This document shows positions 31,267 to 39,795 of a stretch of DNA of 64,000 nt, one piece after another. The translations under genes were made by a program, and so were the position numbers. This DNA comes from Microtetraspora glauca (GTDB lineage Bacteria; Actinomycetota; Actinomycetes; Streptosporangiales; Streptosporangiaceae): NCBI GenBank assembly GCA_001570385.1, contig BBYL01000007.1:922453-986452 (forward strand), read 5' to 3'. Each line of letters begins with the position of its first letter. The first letter of the stretch is position 1. A model generated the notes under the pieces. That model searched no databases. It saw nothing but the letters and a program-made list of their open reading frames with translations, and was not told where the DNA came from.

Positions 31267-32881
31267 CGCGTCCGGCGGTGACGTGGAGGCGGCGGGAGGT
31301 GTGGACCGCCTCCAGCATGCGCCGGTCGTGGGTGACCAGCAGCAGGGTTCCCCCGTACGCGGCGAGCGCCGACTCCAGTTGTTCGATCGCGGGCAGGTCG
31401 AGGTGGTTGGTGGGCTCGTCGAGGACGAGCAGGTTGACCCCGCGCGCCTGAAGGAGGGCGAGCGCCGCCCTGGTGCGCTCGCCGGGGGACAGGGTGGCCG
31501 CCGACCGCAGCACGTGGTCGGCGCGCAAGCCGAACTTGGCGAGCAGCGTGCGGACGTCGGCCGGGGGCAGGTCGATGAGCGCGCCGAACGCGTCGAGCAG
31601 CGCCTCGTCTCCCTCGAACAGGGCGCGGGCCTGGTCGACCTCGCCGACGACCACGCCGGGTCCGAGCGCGGCCGCGCCCTCGTCGAGGGCCAGCCGGCCC
31701 AGCAGCGCCCCGAGCAGGGTGGTCTTGCCCGAGCCGTTCGCACCGGTGATCGCGACGCGTTCCGCCCAGTCGATCTGCAGGTCGACCGGCCCCAGCGTGA
31801 ATCCGCCGCGCCGCAGCACCGCTCCGCGCAACGTCGCCACCACGGCTCCGGAGCGAGGCGCGGCGGCGATCTCCATCCGCAGTTCCCACTCCTTGCGCGG
31901 CTCGTCGACGACCTCCAGCCGCTCGATCAGCTTCTCGGTCTGCCGGGCCTTCGCGGCCTGCTTCTCGGTCGCCTCGGTGCGGAAGTTCCGTCCGACCTTG
32001 TCGTTGTCCGAGGCTTTGCGGCGGGCGTTCTTGACGCCCTTCTCCATCCACGCGCGCTGGGTCCGGGCGCGGGCCTCCAGCGACGCCCTGGTCTCGGCGT
32101 ACTCGTCGTACTGCTCGCGGGCGTGCCTCCGGGCGACCTCGCGTTCGTCCAGGTAGGCGTCATAGCCGCCGCCGTACGCGCGGACCTGCTGCTGGGCGAG
32201 GTCGAGCTCGACGACCCTGTTCACCGTACGGGCGAGGAACTCGCGGTCGTGGCTGACCACGACGGTCCCGGCGCGCAGGCCGGTCACGAAGCGTTCGAGC
32301 CGGTCGAGGCCGTCGAGATCGAGGTCGTTGGTGGGTTCGTCGAGCAGGAAGACGTCGTAGCGGCTGAGCAGCAGCGACGCCAGCCCCGCACGGGCCGCCT
32401 GGCCGCCGGACAGGGACGTCATCTCCTGTTTCAGGTCGACCGCGAGCCCGAGGTCGGCGGCCACCTCCGACGCGCGCTCCTCCAGGTCGGCGCCGCCCAG
32501 TGCGAGCCATCGCTCCAAGGCGTCGGCGTACGCGTCGCCGGGGTCGCCGCCGACCAGGGCCTCGGTGGCCACGTCGAGGGCGTGCTGCGCGGCGGCGACG
32601 CCGGTCCGGCGGGCGAGGAACGCGGCGACCGTCTCGCCGGGCCGCCGTTCGGGTTCCTGCGGTAGGTGCCCGACGTTGGCGGTGGGCGGGCTGAGCCGTA
32701 CCGAGCCGTGCTCGGGGGCGTCGAGCCCGGCCAGCATGCGCAGCAGGGTCGACTTGCCCGCGCCGTTCACCCCGACCAGCCCGACGACGTCCCCGGGTGC
32801 GACAACGAGATCGAGATCCGTGAACAGGACCCGGTCACCGTGTCCGGCGGCGAGTTCCTTCACAACAAGAGTGGCGCTCAT
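31253..32881 (-). CDS. ABC-F family ATPase (ribosome-associated)
   Basis: A 542-residue tandem ATPase with no transmembrane segment. Domain 1 has Walker A GVNGAGKST (about residue 37), signature LSGGQAARAGLASLLL and Walker B VFLLDEPTNDLD; domain 2 has GANGSGKTT (about 360), LSPGERTRAALALLQ and LLVLDEPTNHLD. Between them is a basic ABC-F linker (about 245-310, rich in Arg/Lys and coiled-coil-like) that reaches into the ribosome. Members rescue stalled ribosomes or protect them from antibiotics; the exact subfamily cannot be fixed by eye. ATG 32881 ends the minus-strand unit. Confidence 0.9.
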   Translation of the reverse strand: MSATLVVKELAAGHGDRVLFTDLDLVVAPGDVVGLVGVNGAGKSTLLRMLAGLDAPEHGSVRLSPPTANVGHLPQEPERRPGETVAAFLARRTGVAAAQHALDVATEALVGGDPGDAYADALERWLALGGADLEERASEVAADLGLAVDLKQEMTSLSGGQAARAGLASLLLSRYDVFLLDEPTNDLDLDGLDRLERFVTGLRAGTVVVSHDREFLARTVNRVVELDLAQQQVRAYGGGYDAYLDEREVARRHAREQYDEYAETRASLEARARTQRAWMEKGVKNARRKASDNDKVGRNFRTEATEKQAAKARQTEKLIERLEVVDEPRKEWELRMEIAAAPRSGAVVATLRGAVLRRGGFTLGPVDLQIDWAERVAITGANGSGKTTLLGALLGRLALDEGAAALGPGVVVGEVDQARALFEGDEALLDAFGALIDLPPADVRTLLAKFGLRADHVLRSAATLSPGERTRAALALLQARGVNLLVLDEPTNHLDLPAIEQLESALAAYGGTLLLVTHDRRMLEAVHTSRRLHVTAGRVTES

Positions 32882-33031
32882 CAGGATCCAAGGTTATCGG
32901 CCGGGATACCGACCCGGGCTCGGTGACAGGTACCAGCGCAGTCCGCGTCCCGGGTGTCTCGCGAAGTACTCACCGCGACTCGGGTATCCGTACTCAGGCG
33001 CGCCGGCCGGACAAGGGCGGACGATCGAAGC

Positions 33032-33325
33032 ATGAAGCCCAAACCCATACAGCCCGCGATGACCGCCGCCTACTTCGCCCAGTGCGTCATCTCGTTCGGG
33101 CTCGCTCTCACCAGCGTCGCGGTCGGCATCGCGTACCTGCCGGTCAACCCCTGGGTGCGCGCGTTCCTCGCGGTCGGGGTCATGTACACGGTGACGTCGG
33201 CCTTCGGGCTCGCCAAGTGCGTACGCGACCGGCAGGAGTTCGACAGCATGTCGAACCGCGTCGACCAGGCGCGTCTGGAGAAGCTCCTCTCCGAGCACGA
33301 CCCGTACAAGGTGGACGGCGTCTGA
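33032..33325 (+). CDS. YiaA/YiaB-family inner membrane protein
   Basis: A 97-residue membrane protein with two transmembrane helices: TAAYFAQCVISFGLALTSVA (about 10-29) and WVRAFLAVGVMYTVTSAFGL (about 38-57), joined by the family loop GIAYLPVNP, then a charged C-terminus (KCVRDRQEFDSMSNRVDQAR). YiaA/YiaB proteins are of unknown function. ATG 33032 is preferred over an upstream in-frame start because residues before it are not membrane-protein-like. It sits alone between the ABC-F gene and the two-component system. Confidence 0.75.
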   Translation: MKPKPIQPAMTAAYFAQCVISFGLALTSVAVGIAYLPVNPWVRAFLAVGVMYTVTSAFGLAKCVRDRQEFDSMSNRVDQARLEKLLSEHDPYKVDGV

Positions 33326-33356
33326 CGTCCGGACCCGATCGCTCGCCGAGCCGGCG

Positions 33357-34004
33357 CTATCCCTCGTCGAGTCCGCGCTCGATCGCGTAACGGACCAGCT
33401 CGACGCGGTTGTGCAGCCGCAGTTTGCTCAGCGTGTTCTGCACGTGGTTCTGCACGGTGCGGTGGGAGAGCACCAGCCGCTCGGCGATCTGCTTGTACGA
33501 GAGCCCCTTGGCGACCAGGCGCAGCACCTCGGTCTCTCGATCGGTCAGCCGCGGGCCGTCGTCCGGGGGCGCCTGCGCGGAGAGCCGGCGGTACTCGCCG
33601 AGCACGAGCCCCGCCAGACCGGGCGTGAAAACCGGATCGCCCTCGGAGGTACGCCGTACGGCGTCGAGGAACTCCTCCCGGCTCGCCGACTTGACGAGGT
33701 AGCCCGAGGCGCCCGCCTTCACCGCCTCCAGGACGTCCTCCTGCTCGCCGCTCGCGGACAGCACGAGGACCTGGGGCGGATGCCCGGAGGCGGCCAGCCC
33801 GCGCGCCACCTCGACCCCGGGCAGGTCGGGCAGCCGCAGGTCGAGGACCACCACGTCGGGACGGACGGCCGCCGCCACGCGAAGCGCCTGGCGGCCCTCA
33901 CCCGTGGTCGCCACCACGTCGTATCCCGCCTCGGCGAGATCCCGGGCGATGGCGTCGCGCCACATCGGATGGTCGTCCACCACCATCACCCGGAGAGTGT
34001 TCAC
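33357..34004 (-). CDS. NarL-type response regulator (MacR-like)
   Basis: A 215-residue response regulator: receiver domain with VDDHPMW (acidic pair about residues 9-10), phospho-acceptor Asp in VVVLDLRLPDLPG (about 55), and Lys in GYLVKSAS (about 105), plus a C-terminal LuxR HTH (LTDRETEVLRLVAKGLSYKQ, then IAERLVLSHRTVQNHVQNTL). GTG 34004. It pairs with the overlapping upstream sensor kinase. MacRS systems of streptomycetes control membrane-associated genes during development; target sites were not searched. Confidence 0.9.
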   Translation of the reverse strand: MNTLRVMVVDDHPMWRDAIARDLAEAGYDVVATTGEGRQALRVAAAVRPDVVVLDLRLPDLPGVEVARGLAASGHPPQVLVLSASGEQEDVLEAVKAGASGYLVKSASREEFLDAVRRTSEGDPVFTPGLAGLVLGEYRRLSAQAPPDDGPRLTDRETEVLRLVAKGLSYKQIAERLVLSHRTVQNHVQNTLSKLRLHNRVELVRYAIERGLDEG

Positions 34005-35145
34005 GACCGTAACTGTAAGGCGGCCCGCCGGGGAGCGGGGAGGGCGCGGGTACGGTCAGCTCGACCTCGGTGCCCTGGCCGGGGACGGAGGTGACGGCGA
34101 CCGTGCCGCCGAGCCCCGTGACCCGGCCGCGGATCGACCGGGCGACCCCGAGCCTGCCGTCGGCCTCCGCCTCGGCGAGGCGGCCGTCGGGGATGCCGGG
34201 GCCGTCGTCGCGGACGGTCACGGTCACGGAGGCGTCGTCCTCCTCCGCGAGCACCCAGGCCCTGGCGCCCTCGCCGCAGTGCCGCCGTACGTTGTCCAGA
34301 GCCGCGCCGACCGCCGCCGCCACCTCCTCCGCGTGCCCGGCGGGAAGGAGCAGCGGGGTCGCGGGCGTGGACACGGTCACCGCGGCGGAGCCGAACCGGC
34401 GCAGCAGCGTCCCCAGGTCGGAGAGCCCCGCGCGTGCGGTGCCGGACGGCTCGGCCCGGATCATCTCGCGCAGCGCCGCCTCCTGCTCCCCGGCGAGCCG
34501 TCCCAGTTCGGCGGCCTCCCCGCCGATCTCCAGGCCGCGTCGCTGGACCAGGGTGAGCACTTGGAGGACGGAGTCGTGGATGCCGCGGGCGAGCCGTTCC
34601 CGCTCCCGTCCCGCCGCCTCCATCTCCGCCGCCCGCTGGAGCCGCTCCTCGGCCCGCTTGGTGAGCCGGGCGACGTGGCCGACCACGGCCCCGGCCAGGA
34701 TCAGCAGCACGGACCCGTTGAGGGGGACGAGGAGGTCGAATCCGCGCAGGCCGCGTACCCACAGATCCGCGGCCGACATCACGATCGCGGCCGCGACGCC
34801 CGCGCGGCGGCCCCCGTGCACGGCCCAGGCGAGCACCGGGCCGCCGACCCACGTCGCGGTGACCGGCACGACCCCGCCGGGACCCGCCTCAGGTCCCTGC
34901 ACGTACGGCGAGGCGAGCAGGCATCCCATGGTGACGAGCAGGTCGATCAGCAGCAGGGTCCGGCCGCGTGCGACCGAGTACGCGAACGTCGCGCCCGCGG
35001 TCCACAGGGCCATCACCCCGAGGACGAGCCACCCGAGGAGCGGCCGCCGGTAGCCGCCCGCGGTCGCGAGCAGCAGCGCCGCGTACGCCAGCGAGGCGAC
35101 GCGGTACACCGCGATGGCCCGCCAGAACGACCCCTCTATGCCCAT
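33898..35145 (-). CDS. MacS-family sensor histidine kinase
   Basis: A 415-residue kinase. About six N-terminal transmembrane helices (1-165) are followed by a HisKA_3 helix with the phospho-acceptor in LARGIHDSVLQVLTLVQRRG (about 185-205), and an HATPase domain (LDNVRRHCGEGARAWV, then DDGPGIPDGRLAEAE, GTVAVTSVPGQGTEVELTVP). The usual end would be just after ELTVP, but the frame runs about 50 residues on and overlaps the response regulator by 107 bp. In another frame TGA overlaps the regulator GTG by 4 bp (GTGA) after LQLRS, so a one-base indel near the end is likely. Confidence 0.85.
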   Translation of the reverse strand: MGIEGSFWRAIAVYRVASLAYAALLLATAGGYRRPLLGWLVLGVMALWTAGATFAYSVARGRTLLLIDLLVTMGCLLASPYVQGPEAGPGGVVPVTATWVGGPVLAWAVHGGRRAGVAAAIVMSAADLWVRGLRGFDLLVPLNGSVLLILAGAVVGHVARLTKRAEERLQRAAEMEAAGRERERLARGIHDSVLQVLTLVQRRGLEIGGEAAELGRLAGEQEAALREMIRAEPSGTARAGLSDLGTLLRRFGSAAVTVSTPATPLLLPAGHAEEVAAAVGAALDNVRRHCGEGARAWVLAEEDDASVTVTVRDDGPGIPDGRLAEAEADGRLGVARSIRGRVTGLGGTVAVTSVPGQGTEVELTVPAPSPLPGGPPYSYGREHSPGDGGGRPSDVARRHRPGSRRGGIRRGGDHG

Positions 35146-35293
35146 GGATCACCACGATCGTCACCACGCGGCCAGATCGCCGACTTTATGTCATATGGAC
35201 TGATTCTTGGAGTATCGCCCCGTGTCTCGGGACCCGTACGCGGAGATCGTAGAAGGAACAGGGCCCCGGGGCCGCCTCGACTGGGGGGAACAC

Positions 35294-36112
35294 GTGGCCG
35301 GACACGCGAAGACCCCCAGGGTGGTCGCCGAACTGGTAGCGGAGTTCGCGGGCACGCTGATCCTGATCCTGTTCGGTGTGGGCGTCGTCGCGCAGGTCGT
35401 CGCCGCCGGACTCGGGAACCACGACAGCATCTCCTGGGCGTGGGGACTCGGCGTCACCCTGGGCGTCTACACGGCGGCGCGGACCAGCGGCGCGCACATC
35501 AATCCCGCCGTCACGCTCGCGCTGGCGGTCTTCAAGGGCTTCTCGTGGGGCAAGGTGCTGCCGTACATGCTCGCGCAGACCCTGGGCGCGTTCGTGGCCG
35601 CGCTGCTCGTCCGGTGGAACTACGACGAGGTTCTGACCATGGTCGATCCCGGCCACACGTTCAAGACGCAGTTCGTGTTCTCGACTCTGCCGGGCAACGG
35701 GTCCCTGCCCGTACACCTGTGGGGCGCGTTCCGCGACCAGGTGATCGGCACGGCGATCCTGGTGTTCCTGATCTTCGCGGTGATCGACGAGCTCAACACC
35801 GCGCCGCGGGCGAACCTCTCCCCGGTCGTCATCGGGCTGATCGTGGTCGGCATCGGCATGGCGTGGGGCGCGGACGCGGGCTACGCCGTCAATCCCGCGC
35901 GTGACTTCGGGCCGCGCCTCGCCTCGTTCCTCACGGGGTACGCGTCGGCCTGGCGGGACCAGCACGGAGATCTCTACTTCTGGGTGCCGATCGTGGCCCC
36001 GCTCATCGGCGGCGTGGTGGGCGCCGGTCTCTACCAGGCCATGATCGCCCGCTTCCTGCCGGTCGCCGAGCCCGAGATCGGTCGCGTCCCCACCGAGAAC
36101 GAGGGGGGTTGA
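35294..36112 (+). CDS. glpF: Glycerol uptake facilitator (MIP/aquaglyceroporin)
   Basis: A 272-residue channel with six transmembrane helices and both half-helix signatures: SGAHINPAVTLALAVF (about residue 65) and GYAVNPARDFGPRL (about 195); the Asp after the second NPA (NPARD) marks glycerol-conducting GlpF-type channels. It lets glycerol and small polyols diffuse in, to be trapped by GlpK, encoded 3 bp downstream. GTG 35294 is chosen because GGGGGGAAC lies just before it; a TTG at 35207 would add 29 polar residues with no ribosome-binding site. Confidence 0.9.
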   Translation: MAGHAKTPRVVAELVAEFAGTLILILFGVGVVAQVVAAGLGNHDSISWAWGLGVTLGVYTAARTSGAHINPAVTLALAVFKGFSWGKVLPYMLAQTLGAFVAALLVRWNYDEVLTMVDPGHTFKTQFVFSTLPGNGSLPVHLWGAFRDQVIGTAILVFLIFAVIDELNTAPRANLSPVVIGLIVVGIGMAWGADAGYAVNPARDFGPRLASFLTGYASAWRDQHGDLYFWVPIVAPLIGGVVGAGLYQAMIARFLPVAEPEIGRVPTENEGG

Positions 36113-36115
36113 TCC

Positions 36116-37633
36116 ATGTCCGACTTCGTAGGAGCGGTCGACCAGGGCACCACGAGCACCCGGTTCATGATCTTCGATCACGGCGGTAACGAGATCGCCC
36201 GGCACCAGTTGGAGCATCAGCAGATCCTGCCGCAGGCCGGATGGGTCGAGCACAACCCGACCGAGATATGGGAGCGCACCCGCGCGGTGATCGAGACGGC
36301 GATGCGCGACGCGCGGCTGTCCGCCTCCGACCTCGCCGCGCTCGGGATCACCAACCAGCGCGAGACGACCCTGGTCTGGAACCGGCGCAATGGCCGGCCG
36401 TACTACAACGCGATCGTGTGGCAGGACACCCGGACCGACCGCATCGCGGCGGCGCTGAACCGCGACGGCAGGGGCGACGTCATCCGGCGCAGGGCCGGGC
36501 TGCCTCCGGCGACGTACTTCTCCGGCGCCAAGATCCAGTGGATCCTGGACAACGTCGACGGCGTGCGCGAGGACGCCCGGTCCGGTGAGGCGATCTTCGG
36601 CAACACCGACACATGGCTGCTGTGGAACCTCACCGGAGGGACCGACGGCGGCGTGCACGTGACCGATCCCACGAACGCCAGCCGGACGATGCTGATGGAC
36701 CTGGAGACGCTGGACTGGGACGAGGAGCTCCTGTCGTTCTTCGGCGTCCCGCGCGAGATGCTGCCGCGCATCCTCCCGTCGTCCAACCCCGACGCGTACG
36801 GCATGACCAGGCGCAGGGGGCCGCTCGGGGGAGAGACGCCCCTCTCCGGCGACCTCGGAGACCAGCAGGCGGCGACCGTGGGCCAGGTCTGCTTCGACCC
36901 CGGCGAGGCCAAGAACACCTACGGCACCGGCAACTTCCTGCTGCTCAACACGGGCGGGGAGCCGGTGCGGTCCGAGCACGGCCTGCTCACCACGGTCGGC
37001 TACCGGTTCGGCGCCGAACCGCCGGTGTACGCGCTGGAGGGCTCGATCGCGGTCACCGGCTCCGCCGTGCAGTGGCTGCGCGACCAGCTCGGCATCATCT
37101 CGGGCGCGGCGCAGAGCGAGGCGCTGGCCCGTCAGGTGGACGACAACGGGGGCGTCTACTTCGTGCCCGCCTTCTCCGGCCTGTTCGCGCCGTACTGGCG
37201 GTCGGACGCGCGCGGCGTGATCGTCGGCCTGTCCCGATACAACACGAACGCGCACATCGCGCGCGCCGCGCTGGAGGCGATCTGCTACCAGACGCGCGAC
37301 ATCGTCGAGGCGATGCAGCGCGACTCGGGGGTGACCCTCGACGTGCTGCGGGTGGACGGGGGAGTGACGGCCAACAACCTGTGCATGCAGCTCCAGGCGG
37401 ACATCCTCGGCGTGCCCGTGTCCAAACCGGTCGTGGCCGAGACCACCGCCCTCGGCGCCGCGTACGCCGCGGGGCTGGCCGTGGGCTTCTGGCGCTCGAC
37501 CGAGGACCTCAGGAAGAACTGGAACGAGGCCCGCCGCTGGCTGCCGACCTGGACGGACGAGCAGCGCGCGGAGGGCTACGCCGGGTGGAGGAAGGCCGTC
37601 GAGCGGGCGCTCGGCTGGGTGGAGGTGGAGTGA
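36116..37633 (+). CDS. glpK: Glycerol kinase
   Basis: A 505-residue FGGY kinase making sn-glycerol-3-phosphate. N-terminal phosphate loop [36 protein letters not shown] (about 81, catalytic-site region), WQDTRTD (about 102), [13 protein letters not shown] (about 245, catalytic Asp) and the second FGGY signature ([20 protein letters not shown], about 414) are all as in GlpK. ATG 36116 is 3 bp after glpF. It is convergent with the GntR gene with a 16-bp gap. No glpD follows directly; a GlpD-like enzyme is in the neighbouring operon at 44234. Confidence 0.95.
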   Translation: MSDFVGAVDQGTTSTRFMIFDHGGNEIARHQLEHQQILPQAGWVEHNPTEIWERTRAVIETAMRDARLSASDLAALGITNQRETTLVWNRRNGRPYYNAIVWQDTRTDRIAAALNRDGRGDVIRRRAGLPPATYFSGAKIQWILDNVDGVREDARSGEAIFGNTDTWLLWNLTGGTDGGVHVTDPTNASRTMLMDLETLDWDEELLSFFGVPREMLPRILPSSNPDAYGMTRRRGPLGGETPLSGDLGDQQAATVGQVCFDPGEAKNTYGTGNFLLLNTGGEPVRSEHGLLTTVGYRFGAEPPVYALEGSIAVTGSAVQWLRDQLGIISGAAQSEALARQVDDNGGVYFVPAFSGLFAPYWRSDARGVIVGLSRYNTNAHIARAALEAICYQTRDIVEAMQRDSGVTLDVLRVDGGVTANNLCMQLQADILGVPVSKPVVAETTALGAAYAAGLAVGFWRSTEDLRKNWNEARRWLPTWTDEQRAEGYAGWRKAVERALGWVEVE

Positions 37634-37649
37634 CCCCGCCGACCGCCCC

Positions 37650-38387
37650 TCATCGGATGCCGACGTAGAACCGGGTCTGGTCGCTGCGGTGGAGCGCGTA
37701 GTACGCCTCGAACCGGGTGTTGTCGTCCAGCCACGCGACCGACTCGATGCCGAGCAGCGGCGTCGAGGTGGAGACCTCCAGCAGCGCCGCGTCGTCGGGA
37801 TCGGGGAAGACGGCCTCGATCCACCGGTCCGCGGCCGCGGGCTCGATGCCGTACCGCCGCCGCAGCACGTCGTACAGGGACTGGTTCTCGAGGACGGCGC
37901 GCTCCAGGCCGGGGACCAGCCGCGCGGGCAGCGCGGTGTCGACGAGCAGCCACGGCTGGCCGTCGACGCAGCGGAGCCGGCGCAGCCGGACGACCTGCTC
38001 GCCGAGCGGGATCCGGAGGAGGGCCGCCTCCCGCTCGTCCGCCTCGCCCAGGGCCTGGTGGATGGTCTGGGTCGTCACCCGCCGCCCCGACTCCCGCAGG
38101 TCGTCGGCGGAGCCGGACATCGATCCGACGAACCGCAGCTCGGTCTTGCGCGGGGCGACGAAGGCGCCGCGACCTTTGATCTTGTAGATCAGACGCTGCT
38201 GGACGAGCTCGCGCAGGGCCTCCCTGACGACGGTGCGGGACACGCTGAACATGTCGCTCAGCTCGGCCTCGGACGGCAGCGGCTGGTCCGGGCCCAGCTC
38301 GCCGCTCTCGATCTCCGCGCGTAGGGCCCGCATGAGCTGCATCCACAGCGGTTCCGCCCCGTCTCTGTTGAGGCGCGGATAGGTCAT
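37650..38387 (-). CDS. GntR/HutC-family regulator with UTRA domain
   Basis: A 245-residue regulator: winged helix at residues 12-75 (LRAEIESGELGPDQPLPSEA, then ELSDMFSVSRTVVREALREL and GRGAFVA) and a UTRA ligand domain (about 95-240). It is divergent from the seven-gene sugar/polyol operon starting at 38648 and is the probable repressor; a 24-bp palindrome at 38546-38569 overlaps the predicted start site of that operon. The ligand is presumably the transported compound or its phosphate. Confidence 0.85.
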   Translation of the reverse strand: MTYPRLNRDGAEPLWMQLMRALRAEIESGELGPDQPLPSEAELSDMFSVSRTVVREALRELVQQRLIYKIKGRGAFVAPRKTELRFVGSMSGSADDLRESGRRVTTQTIHQALGEADEREAALLRIPLGEQVVRLRRLRCVDGQPWLLVDTALPARLVPGLERAVLENQSLYDVLRRRYGIEPAAADRWIEAVFPDPDDAALLEVSTSTPLLGIESVAWLDDNTRFEAYYALHRSDQTRFYVGIR

Positions 38388-38513
38388 CGTCAGGGTCCCT
38401 TCTCGGCGGCTTCTGGAAGCATGCCATGACCGGGCGACCTGTCGTAACAGGTGGATGCCATCTCGTGAAGATTATCCTTTCTCGTCCGATTCGTCCCGTC
38501 GCGGAACCTGCTC

Positions 38514-38542
38514 TTGACAGGCACGTAACGTCGGCTTAGTTT
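38514..38542 (+). promoter_or_regulatory. SigA-type promoter of the lsr/ery-like operon
   Basis: TTGACA (38514-38519, perfect -35), a 17-base spacer and TAGTTT (38537-38542). The predicted start site (about 38549) falls inside the palindromic operator that follows. Confidence 0.65.
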
Positions 38543-38545
38543 GCT

Positions 38546-38569
38546 TGTCACTATAGGCCTGTAATGACA
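38546..38569. promoter_or_regulatory. 24-bp palindromic operator, probable GntR target
   Basis: An imperfect palindrome with outer arms TGTCA/TGACA and centre AGGCCT; 20 of 24 positions are symmetric. It begins 4 bases after the -10, so a bound repressor would block initiation. The neighbouring GntR protein is the obvious candidate to bind. Confidence 0.6.
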
Positions 38570-38647
38570 TCCCGCCTCTTGCGAGTGATGCGTTCCCGCG
38601 GCTTCGACTTCCACCGCTCCGGCGGACCTGCTCTCTCTGGAGACACG

Positions 38648-39766
38648 ATGCGTATCCGTCCCACACGCCGGCCCTGGCGCGCGGCCTCCGCGGCGACGAT
38701 CGCCGCTCTCGCGGTCCTGGCCACGGGGTGTAACTCCTCCGGCGACACCGCGGCCGACGACAAGCCGAGTGCCGCCGCCGGTGGCGGCGACAAGCCGTTC
38801 ATCGCGCTCAGCAACGGCTTCATCGGCAACGGCTGGCGGCAGACGATGATCGCCAAGTTCGAGGCCGCCGCGACGCAGGCGCAGAAAGACGGCCTGATCA
38901 GCAAGTACAAGGTCGTGAACGCGCCCGGCGAGAACTCGGCCACCGAGCAGGTCGCGCAGATCAAGAGCCTGCTGCTGCAGAAGCCGGACGCCCTGCTCAT
39001 CGACCCGTCCTCGCCGACCGCGCTCAAGCCGGTCATCCAGCAGGCGTGCAACGCCGGCGTCAAGGTCGTCGTGTTCGACTCGGCGATCGACGCCCCCTGC
39101 GCGCACGTGCTGCAGAACAGCTTCGTCGACTGGGCCACGTACGCCGCGAAGCCGCTTGTGGAGGGCATCGGCGGCAAGGGCAACGTGATCGTCAGCCGCG
39201 GCGTCGTCGGCTCGCAGCCCGAGGCCGAGATGTTCGACACAACCAAGAAGATCCTCGGTGACTACCCCGGCGTGAAGACCGCGGCGACGGTGACCGGCAT
39301 GTGCGACGGCGCCACCGCGCAGAAGGCCGTGCTCGGTGTGCTGTCCAGCGTGGCGAAGGTCGACGGCGTCATCGGCTGCGGTGACGGTTACGGCGTCGCG
39401 CAGGCGTTCACGACCGCCGGCAAGCCGGTGCCCGCGGTGACGTTCGAGACGAACGGCCGCGCGCTGAACTACTGGAAGGACAACAAGATCGACAACGGCT
39501 CCGTGGCGGTCATGTCCGACCCGGGCCAGTCGGTCGCCGCTCTGTGGGAGGCCCTGGACCTGCTCGACGGCAAGGACGTGCCCAAGCAGATGACCTTCCC
39601 GATCGTCCTCGTGGAGCAGAAGGACCGCGACGCGTGGGCGGGCGCGCTCAAGCCCGACGAGTACGCCGCCTGGCCGTGGACCCGCGAGCTGTTCCGCCAG
39701 CAGGTCGAGGCCGTGAAGAGCGGCGGCGAGCCGGTGCGGCCGCCGATCCCGACGGCCGCGGGCTGA
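38648..39766 (+). CDS. Periplasmic-type sugar-binding lipoprotein (RbsB/LsrB class)
   Basis: A 372-residue substrate-binding protein of the Peripla_BP_4 class. The signal peptide ends at a lipobox (AALAVLATGC), then a Ser/Gly/Asp linker; the first lobe has ISKYKVVNAPGENSATEQVA, KPDALLIDPSSPTAL and VKVVVFDSAIDAPCAH, the hinge pattern of ribose/AI-2-type binders. It should deliver the operon's substrate to the permeases at 41288 and 42244. ATG 38648 with GGAGA upstream. First gene of the operon. Confidence 0.9.
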   Translation: MRIRPTRRPWRAASAATIAALAVLATGCNSSGDTAADDKPSAAAGGGDKPFIALSNGFIGNGWRQTMIAKFEAAATQAQKDGLISKYKVVNAPGENSATEQVAQIKSLLLQKPDALLIDPSSPTALKPVIQQACNAGVKVVVFDSAIDAPCAHVLQNSFVDWATYAAKPLVEGIGGKGNVIVSRGVVGSQPEAEMFDTTKKILGDYPGVKTAATVTGMCDGATAQKAVLGVLSSVAKVDGVIGCGDGYGVAQAFTTAGKPVPAVTFETNGRALNYWKDNKIDNGSVAVMSDPGQSVAALWEALDLLDGKDVPKQMTFPIVLVEQKDRDAWAGALKPDEYAAWPWTRELFRQQVEAVKSGGEPVRPPIPTAAG

Positions 39767-39795
39767 CCGGAGCCGACGCACAGGAAGGCATGCAC

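Noticed and set aside
31253..32881. ABC-F gene as a member of the roadblock module
   Set aside because: It is convergent and overlaps the last roadblock gene by only 14 bp, which indicates neighbouring rather than joint expression.
33992..34010. Programmed frameshift at the MacS/MacR junction
   Set aside because: No slippery heptamer or downstream structure is evident; an indel in a G/C run is simpler.
35186..37255. Long minus-strand frame (about 689 codons) opposite glpF and glpK
   Set aside because: Shadow of two clear genes on the other strand; low-complexity composition and no ribosome-binding site.
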